Positions 1 through 8,600 of a DNA stretch of 27,720 nucleotides are shown in pieces; position 1 is the first letter of the stretch, and every line of letters begins with the position of its first letter. The notes below the pieces were generated by a model. It saw only the letters and a list, made by a program, of their open reading frames with translations. It was not told where the DNA came from and did not search any database. A program made the position numbers and the translations under genes. Origin of the DNA: a virus. The DNA is taken from the IMG/VR virus record IMGVR_UViG_3300020159_001138, positions 1 through 27,720 of that record; one strand, 5' to 3'.

Positions 1-1134
1 ACTGCTAATAATTTAAGTATTGGTAATATTGCTAATATCACTGGAAATTTACGTGTAGATGGTATTATTGAATCTAATGGAAACGTAACAAGCAACGCAT
101 ACATTAATGGTAATAATGCATCGTTCACAAACTCTGCAAATATTGGTGGTAATTTATTAGCAAATAATATTACAAGTAATAATGCTTTTAGTACAAACAC
201 TGCTAATATTACTTCAAACTTGGTAACAAGTAATGCTACAGTTAACTTAGAGTTATCTGGTAATACAGCTAACTTCAGTAGCAATGTTATAATTAATAAC
301 TTAACAGTTAACTTAGAACTTGCCGGTAATACAGCTAACTTTGCTGGAAATATTAAAACATTAAATGCTAACCTTGGTAATTTAGCAACTGCTAACTATG
401 TAAATGTATCAAGTAATATTACTACAAGTAACTTGACAGTCAACCTAGAACTAAGTGGCAACACAGCTAACTTTGCTGGTAACATTGTTGCATTAAACAC
501 CAATGCTGGTAACTTGTTAACTGCAAACTTTGCTAATATTGCAAGTAATATTACTACAAGTAACTTGACAGTTAACTTAGCACTAGCAGGTAATACTGCA
601 AACTTCAGTGGTAATATCACAGCACTAAATGCTAATTTGGGTAACTTGGTTACTGCTAATTTTGCAAATTTTGCAAATGATATAGTTGTTCAAGGTAATA
701 TTGCTAACGCAAATAATATTAGTGTTACAAATCTTATCAATGGTAATACAGCTAACTTCAGTGGTAATATTGTTTCCCCAACATTTGTAGCAAACACTTC
801 AGTATTGGTTGGTAATAGTACAATAACATTTGGTAATGCAACAACTATCTCAACGTCAGCAAATCAAACGATTGCTAGTTTTAGTGTAACAGGAGTAACT
901 GGTGTTGAATACATAGTTAAAGCAATTGATTCAGCTGGATCTAAATATAGCGTAGCAACTGTACTAGCGGTTACGGATGGAACTAATGCAGACTATGCAG
1001 TATATGGTACAACACAATTAGGTGGATACACAGGAAGTCTAGCGGTTAATGTTTCTGGATCGATTATAAGATTACAGGTTACACCGGCAAGTAGTAATTC
1101 AACTGTTTGGACAACTCAATATAGATTAATTTAA
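1..1134 (+). CDS. Tail-fibre-like repeat protein, 5'-truncated by window edge
   Basis: The reading frame is open from base 1, so the gene starts outside the window; at least 377 residues are visible. The protein is dominated by Asn, Thr, Gly and Ala with almost no charged residues. It is built from imperfect repeats of about 40 residues containing GNTANFSGNI-like and TSNLTVNLELSGNTANF-like segments. This composition is typical of phage tail-fibre or beta-rich adhesin shafts. The last 95 or so residues change character (ASFSVTGVTGVEYIVKAID) into a compact beta domain. That domain has a counterpart at the C-termini of the next two long genes, containing a KY/EY...VTDGT...YG pattern. It probably functions in the tail fibre or whisker apparatus and host recognition. 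Family-level function is inferred from composition and neighbours. The gene is 19 bases upstream of the next tail gene. Confidence 0.75.
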   Translation, partial: TANNLSIGNIANITGNLRVDGIIESNGNVTSNAYINGNNASFTNSANIGGNLLANNITSNNAFSTNTANITSNLVTSNATVNLELSGNTANFSSNVIINNLTVNLELAGNTANFAGNIKTLNANLGNLATANYVNVSSNITTSNLTVNLELSGNTANFAGNIVALNTNAGNLLTANFANIASNITTSNLTVNLALAGNTANFSGNITALNANLGNLVTANFANFANDIVVQGNIANANNISVTNLINGNTANFSGNIVSPTFVANTSVLVGNSTITFGNATTISTSANQTIASFSVTGVTGVEYIVKAIDSAGSKYSVATVLAVTDGTNADYAVYGTTQLGGYTGSLAVNVSGSIIRLQVTPASSNSTVWTTQYRLI

Positions 1135-1153
1135 GGTAAGGCATTAGCATAAT

Positions 1154-2710
1154 ATGGCGCTAAGACCTTTCAACTCAGTAGCAGGAATAACTGTGGGGAG
1201 TGATCCCCAAACGACAGTTATTCTTGCCAACGGTGATATTACTACTACTAACTTAACTGCAAATGGTGTCAGTAATTTAGGCCCTGTAGGTAATGTAAGA
1301 ATTACTGGTGGTAGTTCTGGACAAGCAATTGTCACTGATGGCAGCGGTAATTTAACTTTTGGTGATGTAGGTAGCAATAGTACGGCACCTATGCCGTATT
1401 TTATTCCTAATGGTGAATCATTCACCGTCCCTTTAAATTTTCAAGGATTATTCTCACAACCAATTGATATTGAGGGTGAGTTAGAAATAGATGGTATATT
1501 AATTGAAGTAGGCACTGCTATCAATGCTACATCTAGTCAAGTACTGTTTGACAGTGGAGGTGAGATTACCGGAAATTTAGGGTTCACGTTTGATCAGTCT
1601 TCCGGTAATGTAAATCTTCCAGGTAATGTAATTTTAACCGGTAATTTGCTACCATCAGCAAATATTACATATGATTTAGGTAGTACAACACAACGCTGGA
1701 GAGATTTATACTTAGCTAATAATACGATTTATCTTGGCAACAGCACAATTTCAGGAGCTAACGGAAATATAACACTTACTAATGCAACCGGTGGCGCATT
1801 GATTGTTGCTGGTAATTCAACTGTAAGTACGATAGAAAATGGTAATAGTAATATTTCTATTAATGCTAATGCAAATATTACAGTAAGTATTAATGGCACA
1901 TCAAATGTTGCAGTATTTTCATCAAACACCTTTAATGTTAATGGAAATGTTGTTGCAAACGGGGTTAAGACAGATAATCTATATTATGCTAACGGTAACC
2001 CATGGGACTTACAACAACCAGCTGGATCTAATACACAGATTCAATTTAATAATAGTAGTGAATTTGGTGCTAGTGCCAACTTAACATTTAATTCTAGTAC
2101 AAATATACTTCAAGTTACGGGCAATATTAACGCAACTGATGCAAATGTAAGCAATACTGTTACTGCAAACCATTTAGTGGCATCTCAGGGTTGTGTATCA
2201 ATATCTACTAGTACGATTCAAGTTATTGGGTCAGATGCTGGTATTTTCAATGTAAGTGTAAGTAATTTAAGTATTGGTTTAGTTGCTAACAATATTACAT
2301 TTGGTGCGGTATCAAGTAATAGTACATTTCGCGGAAATTTAATTTCAAATGGATTTTCTACTACCGGCACGGTAACTACAAATAATATCAAAGCTACTAA
2401 AATTACAAGTAACGGAAATAGTGTTCCTGTAACTACAGCTACAGTTATTGACAGTTTTCCTATAGCAACTTACAGATCGGCAAAATATACAATCCGTGCA
2501 GGTAGTGACATTGGATATCAGTCTATAGAAGTACTTTTAGTACATGACAGCATAAATAGCATAGTGACGATATATGGAAGTTTATCGACGGCAGGAGTGG
2601 ATTTAGTTACACTGAGTACACAGATTATAAGTGGAAATGTAGAGTTAAATGCTACGGCATTAACTGCTAATACAAATATAAATTTAATAGGAACATATGT
2701 TTCAGATTAA
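1154..2710 (+). CDS. Tail-fibre-like structural protein (518 aa)
   Basis: This Asn/Thr/Gly/Ser-rich protein has three recognisable parts. The N-terminal module (residues 1-120) runs from a GPVGNVRITGGSSGQAIVTD-type segment to APMPYF...FQGL...DLEIDGILI-like sequence, which is shared with the 116-residue protein encoded at 5301. The middle holds a phage-fibre motif near residue 174 (YDLGSTTQRWRDLYLANNTI) seen in many T4-like virion adhesins, followed by GNST/NGNI repeats. The C-terminal 90 or so residues (VIDSFPIATYRSAKYTI...) match in pattern the C-terminus of the 839-residue neighbour. Its role is inferred as a virion tail-fibre component for host contact. ATG is the first start after the preceding stop. 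The ribosome site is weak (AAGG well upstream). It is co-directional with all neighbours, spaced 19 and 15 bases. Confidence 0.78.
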   Translation: MALRPFNSVAGITVGSDPQTTVILANGDITTTNLTANGVSNLGPVGNVRITGGSSGQAIVTDGSGNLTFGDVGSNSTAPMPYFIPNGESFTVPLNFQGLFSQPIDIEGELEIDGILIEVGTAINATSSQVLFDSGGEITGNLGFTFDQSSGNVNLPGNVILTGNLLPSANITYDLGSTTQRWRDLYLANNTIYLGNSTISGANGNITLTNATGGALIVAGNSTVSTIENGNSNISINANANITVSINGTSNVAVFSSNTFNVNGNVVANGVKTDNLYYANGNPWDLQQPAGSNTQIQFNNSSEFGASANLTFNSSTNILQVTGNINATDANVSNTVTANHLVASQGCVSISTSTIQVIGSDAGIFNVSVSNLSIGLVANNITFGAVSSNSTFRGNLISNGFSTTGTVTTNNIKATKITSNGNSVPVTTATVIDSFPIATYRSAKYTIRAGSDIGYQSIEVLLVHDSINSIVTIYGSLSTAGVDLVTLSTQIISGNVELNATALTANTNINLIGTYVSD

Positions 2711-2725
2711 TAATTAAGGAAAAAA

Positions 2726-5245
2726 ATGACAACTAAGAATTTTTCAGTAAAAAATGGGTTAACAGTAGGTGTAGCTAATATTGATGCCACAACAGGTAAT
2801 ATATTATCTGCCGGTAATCTTTCTTTAACTGGAAATGCAACTACCGGTAATTTAATTACGACTGGTTTAGCAAATGTAGGTTCATTAACTGTAACTGGTA
2901 CAAGTAATTTAGGTGCTATAAGTAACGTAACTATTACCGGTGGTTCTAGTGGTCAAGTTATTCAAACAAATGGTTCAGGTGGATTATCATTTACAACTAT
3001 TAGCACATCAGGTGTTTCTAATGGTACATCAAGCGTAAGTATCCCAACAGTTAATGGTAATATTAATTTAGTATCAGCTGGTAATACAACGATGGTTGTT
3101 ACTGGTACAGGTGCAAACATATCAGGTACATTAAGTGTAAGTGGCAATACTAACGTAGGTAACTTAGATACTGCACAAGTTCTTGCTTCTGCTAATATAA
3201 CTGCACCGCAAATAATATCTAATGTAACAACTGGCACTGCTCCGTTTGTTGTAACAAGTACAACACAAGTAGCAAATCTAAGTGTAGCTACCGCAGGTAG
3301 TGCAACTACCGCAGGTACAGTAACAACTAATGCACAGCCTAATATTACCAGTACTGGTACACTTGCAAGTTTAAGCGTTTCTGGTAATGCTAATGTAGGC
3401 AACATAGGTGCAAATAATGCAGTCTTTACAGGCAGTGGCAGTTTTGGTGCTAATCTTAACATGGCTACTAATTGGATAAACAATGTTGGTTATCCGGTAT
3501 TAACAACAGATGCGGCATCTAAAGCATACGTTGATACATTAGTATCCACTGGTATTGCTTATCACCAACCAGTTAATGTTGCAACCACAACTACACTAGC
3601 AACTGCTACAGGTGGTACAATAACATATAACAACGGTGCTTCAGGTGTAGGTGCTAATTTGGTTACAACTGGTACTTTCTTATTAATTGACGGGGCCAAT
3701 GTTCAAACTGTTGGCACTCGTATTTTAGTTAAAGACGAAGCAAACGCTGCTTTTAATGGTATTTACACATATGCAAACACAACCACAATTGTTCGTTCTA
3801 CCGATGCAGATGAATATGGTCCAGATAGCACAGAACAACTTAGTATTAATGATTACTTCTTTACCTTAGGTGGTGTAGTAAATGAGGGTACCGCATTCAT
3901 TGTTAGTGCACCAGCTGGAAATATTACATTTGGTACATCAAACATTACATTTGCGGTGTTTAGTACATCACAAGTATATGATGCTGGTACTGGTATTAAT
4001 ATTACCGGTACTACGATTAGTACGACTGCTAGCCAAACAAATGTAACAGCAGTAGGTACATTAACAACACTAAGCGTTTCTGGTAATGCAAATATCGGTA
4101 ATATTGGAACTGCACAAGTTCTTGCATCTGCTAATATAACTTCACCGCAATTGATATCTAACGTGTCAACTGGTACAGCTCCGTTTGTGGTATCCTCAAC
4201 TACTCAGGTAGCTAACTTATCAGTAGCAACAGCAGGTACTGCGGCTACTGTAACAACAAACGCACAACCAAATATAACAAGCACAGGTACACTTGCAAGT
4301 TTAAGTGTTTCTGGTAATGCTAATGTAGGTAATTTAGGTACAGCACAAGTTCTTGCTTCTGCTAATATTACAACACCGCAATTCATATCTAACATTACAA
4401 CTGGTACAGCTCCGTTTGTCGTAACAAGTACAACAGAAGTTGCTAATTTGAATGTGGCAACAGCCGGTACAGCAGGTACAGTAACAACTAATGCACAACC
4501 TAATATTACTTCAACTGGTACACTTGCAAGTTTAAGTGTTTCTGGTAATGCAAACATTGGCAACATTGGAACAGCACAAGTTCTTGCTTCTGCTAACATT
4601 ACTTCACCTCAATTAATATCTAATGTGACTACTGGTACTGCTCCTTTCGTAGTAACAAGTACAACACAAGTAGCTAATTTAAATGTAGCAACCGCAGGTA
4701 CTGCGGCTACAGTAACAACAAATGCACAACCTAATATTACTTCAACTGGTACACTTGCAAGTCTAAGTGTTTCAGGCAATGCAAATATTGGTAACATTGG
4801 TACAGGTTTAATCACTGCTTCTAGTAATATAACTGGTGCAAACTTAATAACAGGTGGTTTAATTAGTGCTACTGGTAATGTAACATCAGGTAATGTTTCT
4901 ACTGGTCTAGTATCCCTATCAACTGGATTAACAAGTGCTAGATCAAACGTTTCTGTCACAACAAATACTGTTATTGACCAATTTGCACCGGCAACGTACA
5001 GAACAGCTAAATATATCATCAGTGCTTCAAGTGCAAATGGATATCAGTCAGTTGAAGCATTATTAGTACAAGATGGAACAAACAGTTACATAACAATATA
5101 TGGTTCAGTTTGTTCTAATGCGGTAGCAGATATTGTTGATATTAGTAGTAATATTAATGGTGTCTCAGGAAATGTGGCAGTATATGCAACTAGTTCAGGT
5201 GGTACTGCAACAGTTAATATAGTAACGACATACTTGAAAACATAA
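2726..5245 (+). CDS. Large tail-fibre-like protein with 77-residue tandem repeats (839 aa)
   Basis: The N-terminus (NFSVKNGLTVGVANIDATTGN, then TITGGSSGQ) is the module also used by the 5301 protein. Residues about 255-430 hold a conserved phage tail module beginning TDAASKAYVD, with RILVKDEANAAFNGIY and a later YDAGTGINITGTTIS; a cousin sits in the 1575-residue protein. From about residue 463 three tandem copies of a 77-residue repeat (GTAQVLASANIT...VSG) follow in exact register. A more diverged copy lies near residue 150. The C-terminus (VIDQFAPATYRTAKYIISAS...) matches the beta domain of the 518-residue neighbour. The start is supported by AAGGAAAAAA just upstream. A stem-loop terminator (5248-5271) directly follows the stop. 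The predicted role is a virion fibre or host-range determinant; the family is inferred from module architecture, with no enzymatic motif seen. Confidence 0.8.
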   Translation: MTTKNFSVKNGLTVGVANIDATTGNILSAGNLSLTGNATTGNLITTGLANVGSLTVTGTSNLGAISNVTITGGSSGQVIQTNGSGGLSFTTISTSGVSNGTSSVSIPTVNGNINLVSAGNTTMVVTGTGANISGTLSVSGNTNVGNLDTAQVLASANITAPQIISNVTTGTAPFVVTSTTQVANLSVATAGSATTAGTVTTNAQPNITSTGTLASLSVSGNANVGNIGANNAVFTGSGSFGANLNMATNWINNVGYPVLTTDAASKAYVDTLVSTGIAYHQPVNVATTTTLATATGGTITYNNGASGVGANLVTTGTFLLIDGANVQTVGTRILVKDEANAAFNGIYTYANTTTIVRSTDADEYGPDSTEQLSINDYFFTLGGVVNEGTAFIVSAPAGNITFGTSNITFAVFSTSQVYDAGTGINITGTTISTTASQTNVTAVGTLTTLSVSGNANIGNIGTAQVLASANITSPQLISNVSTGTAPFVVSSTTQVANLSVATAGTAATVTTNAQPNITSTGTLASLSVSGNANVGNLGTAQVLASANITTPQFISNITTGTAPFVVTSTTEVANLNVATAGTAGTVTTNAQPNITSTGTLASLSVSGNANIGNIGTAQVLASANITSPQLISNVTTGTAPFVVTSTTQVANLNVATAGTAATVTTNAQPNITSTGTLASLSVSGNANIGNIGTGLITASSNITGANLITGGLISATGNVTSGNVSTGLVSLSTGLTSARSNVSVTTNTVIDQFAPATYRTAKYIISASSANGYQSVEALLVQDGTNSYITIYGSVCSNAVADIVDISSNINGVSGNVAVYATSSGGTATVNIVTTYLKT
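4112..4804 (+). repeat. Three tandem 231-bp in-frame repeats
   Basis: Three head-to-tail copies start at about 4112, 4343 and 4574. The spacing is exactly 231 bases (77 codons), and each begins GCACAAGTTCTTGC. A related but diverged copy begins near 3173. Copies differ mainly at scattered positions, many of them third codon positions, which argues for selection on protein sequence after duplication. The unit encodes one fibre-shaft module of the 839-residue protein. Confidence 0.85.
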
Positions 5246-5247
5246 CT

Positions 5248-5271
5248 AACTTACCCGTAAGGGTAAGTTTT
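5248..5271 (+). terminator. Rho-independent terminator after the 839-aa fibre gene
   Basis: A perfect 9-bp stem AACTTACCC / GGGTAAGTT closes on a GTAA tetraloop and is followed by a short T-tract (GTTTTAC). It starts 3 bases after the stop codon at 5245 and lies in the 55-base gap before the next gene. The U-run is short, so termination may be partial. Confidence 0.75.
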
Positions 5272-5300
5272 ACAATTTAAAAAACAGGGAATATGGAACT

Positions 5301-5651
5301 GTGACAGTAAAATACTTTAACGTAAAGAACGGTCTTACGACCGGTAATATAACATTAGATGCACCTAGCGGAAATATCGCTGGCACCAATCTATCTGTCA
5401 CAGGTGTAAGCAAATTAGGTAACATTGGTAATGTGCAAATTACCGGTGGTACTTCAGGCCAAGCTGTTATTACAGATGGATCTGGTAATTTATCATTCAC
5501 TACAATCACAGTAGGATCTCCGGCTCCAATGCCCTACTATATCTTCCCAGCCACCACATGTATCATACCTGAATATTTTCAAGGATTATATTCCTACCCT
5601 ATCACAGTAGACGGTGATTTAGAAATAGACGGAATATTAATACAGGTATAA
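5301..5651 (+). CDS. Short tail-fibre N-terminal-module protein (116 aa)
   Basis: This is a GTG-started frame preceded by a purine-rich AGGGAATATGGAA stretch; the only nearby ATG is out of frame. The product combines two modules seen in its larger neighbours. Residues 1-70 (YFNVKNGLTTGNITLDAPSGN, then VQITGGTSGQAVITDGSGNL) resemble the start of the 839-residue protein. Residues 73-116 (APMPYYIFP...FQGLYSYPITVDGDLEIDG) resemble the N-terminal module of the 518-residue protein. It stops right after the ILIQV that in the longer paralogue continues into the fibre shaft. It could be a functional small capping or adaptor subunit, or a fibre gene that has lost its shaft and tip. The sequence is intact, with no frameshift visible at its end. 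Confidence 0.7.
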   Translation: MTVKYFNVKNGLTTGNITLDAPSGNIAGTNLSVTGVSKLGNIGNVQITGGTSGQAVITDGSGNLSFTTITVGSPAPMPYYIFPATTCIIPEYFQGLYSYPITVDGDLEIDGILIQV

Positions 5652-5666
5652 TATCTAAAATACATA

Positions 5667-5674
5667 GATAAATA
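5667..5674 (+). promoter_or_regulatory. Putative T4-type late promoter (GATAAATA)
   Basis: GATAAATA lies 17 bases upstream of the ATG of the 1575-residue fibre gene, with AAGGAAAAAAA between them as ribosome site. It resembles the TATAAATA late-promoter element recognised by T4 gp55-type sigma factors. The same [AC]TAAATA core sits before several other genes in this window. Assignment is by similarity only. Confidence 0.45.
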
Positions 5675-5691
5675 ATGAATAAGGAAAAAAA

Positions 5692-8600
5692 ATGTCACTA
5701 ATTTTAAAAGAACAACTAGCAAACAGCGTACCAACACCACCGGCTGGTAAAGGTACGCTATTCTTAAACGACAGCGGAGCGATGCAAATACGTGGATCTG
5801 ACGGAAATCTCGCTAGTTTTCCTACACTATCAGTCGGTGATAATACTCAAGTTGCATTTAACGACGCCGGTTCATTTGGACAAGAAACAAATTTCACATA
5901 TAACAAAACTAGCAATACACTAACTGTTGCTAATCTATCTGTTACCGGAACATTGAGTGCAGGAGATATTGCAGTTTCTAGTATTGCAAATGGTACAAGT
6001 AATGTTGATATTGTAGGCGTAAGCGGGAATGTCACTATCAGTGTTAATAGTGTAGCAAATGTATTGTCAGTCACTACTGCCGGTGCTGATGTTGTCGGAA
6101 CACTTACTGCAAATGGTGCAGTTGGTAATGGTATTGTAGGTGGTGCAAAAACTTCTGGTGCAACAAGAGGCACAGGTGTTACTGGTCAAGGATATGTAAC
6201 TGCAAGTGGAGATACAGGAGCCGCAGTAGGTGTTCGTGGATTTTCAAATGACACACATTCTGGTGGTTATAATGTAGGTGTATTAGGTAATGCATCTGGT
6301 TCTGGATTAGGTAACTATGCTTTTTACGTGCAAGCTGGTAATATTGCTTCAATTGAAACTGCTACTGCTTGGGATTTAGTTGATAATAGTGCAGGTGCCC
6401 TTTTATTCAACTCAACTGGAAAAGCTAACATCCTTGGTATTGAAACAACAGATGGTGCTGAAGGTATTTTCACATCAGGATATCTAAATGTTTCAGGTAA
6501 TGTAACTGCAACAAGATTAATTAGTAATATTGCAGTTGGTACTGCACCACTAACAGTAACAAGTACTACACGTGTTGCAAACTTAAACGTAGCAACATCT
6601 GGTGTAGCAAATACAGTTAATGATGCGGCTCAATCTAATATTACAAGTGTTGGTACACTAACAAGTGTTAGCGTATCAGGTAATGCAAATATTGGAAATA
6701 TTGGAACAGGTGGTTTAATTACTGCTACCAGTAATATTACTGGCGGTAATTTAGTAACAGCAGGTGTTGTAAGTGCTACTGGTAACGTAACCGGTAATTT
6801 CTTTATTGGTAACGGTAGTCAATTGACAGGATTGAATACAAACTCAATTTCTAACGGAAATAGTAATGTCAGTATTGCTACAGCAAACGGTAATGTAACC
6901 ATAACTGCTGTTGGTAATACTACAATGACTGTAACTGGAACTGGCGCAAATATTACAGGTACATTAAGTGTATCTGGTAATGCTAACGTTGGTAATTTGG
7001 GTGCTACTGGAGTATTTGCCACTACATTAAGTGCTACTGGTAATGCTAACGTTGGTAATATAGGTGCAACCGCAGGCGTATTTACAACTGTTGCCGGTGC
7101 ATTGACAACAGCGGCTCAAGGTAATATTACATCAGTCGGAACATTAACAAGTTTAGCAGTAACTGGTAATATTAGTGCAGGTAATGTAAGTGCAACTACA
7201 TTCACTGGTGCATTAACAGGTGCGGCAACTACAGCAGGTACAGTAACCACTAACGCACAACCAAACATTACAAGTACAGGTACCTTAGCTAGTTTAAGTG
7301 TTTCTGGTAATGCAAATATTGGTAATTTAGGTACTGCAACTGCAATTATAACTACAGGTAACATTACTACCATTAACAGTGGATTGTTACAAAATGGTAA
7401 TAGTAATATAGCTATTACAGCGAACGGAAATGTTTCAATTCAAGCAGCCGGTAGCACAGTTGAATTAGTAGTTACAAGCACAGGTGCTAACATTACAGGT
7501 ACATTAAGTGTAAGTGGTAATGCTAACGTTGGTAATTTAGGTGCTACTGGCGTATTTGCTACAACATTAAGTGCAACAGGTAATGCTAACGTTGGTAATT
7601 TAGGTGCTACTGGTGTATTTGCAACAACAGTCAGTGCCAGTGGTAATGCTAATGCAGGGAATTTAGGTGTTACTGGTGTATTCGCAACTACATTAAGTTC
7701 AACTGGCAATGCTAACGTAGGTAATTTAGGTACTGCAACTGCAATTATAACTACAGGTAACATTACTACCATTAACAGTGGATTGTTACAAAATGGCAAC
7801 TCAAACATCACTATTACTAGTAACGGCAATGTGTCAATTCAAGCAGCCGGTAGCACAGTTGAATTAGTAGTTACAAGCACAGGTGCAAATATTGCAGGTA
7901 CATTAAGTGTAAGTGGTAATGCTAACGTTGGTAATTTAGGTGCTACTGGCATATTCTCAACTACAGTAAGTGCTACTGGTAATGCAAACATAGGTAACAT
8001 TGGTACTGCATTAATTACAGCTACTGGTAACATCACTGGTGCTAACTTAGTAACAGGTGGTGTATTAAGCGTAACAGGTAATGCGAACGTTGGTAACATA
8101 GGTGCTACCTTACACGTAGGTAACTTAAGCGGTACTGGTAATAGTAACGTTGGTAACTTAGGTGCAACAGGCATATTTGCAACTACACTAAGTGGAACCG
8201 GTAATGCTAACGTTGGTAATTTAGGTACGACTGCATTAGTTGCAACAGGTACAGGTAGTTTTAGTGGCAATGTTAATATGAATAGCTTTAATATTACAAG
8301 TCTTGCTACTCCAGTCAGTGATACTGATGCCGCTACTAAAGCCTATGTTGATTCAGTGGCACAAGGGCTTGATACTAAAGCTAGTGTTGTGGCGGCAACA
8401 ACTGTAAATATTACTTTATCAGGTACACAAACAATTGATGGCGTTGCAGTAACAGCAGGTCAACGAGTATTAGTTAAAAATCAAACAGCGCCGGCACAAA
8501 ACGGCTTATATTTATGTGCCGCAGGCTCATGGACACGAACAACTGATATGACAACTTGGGCACAAGTTCCAGGTGCGTATGTATTCGTTGAAGGTGGAAC

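Noticed and set aside
3173-4804. CRISPR-like array
   Set aside because: Repeats are long (231 bases), in frame, translated and without unique spacers of constant length, so they are protein repeats.
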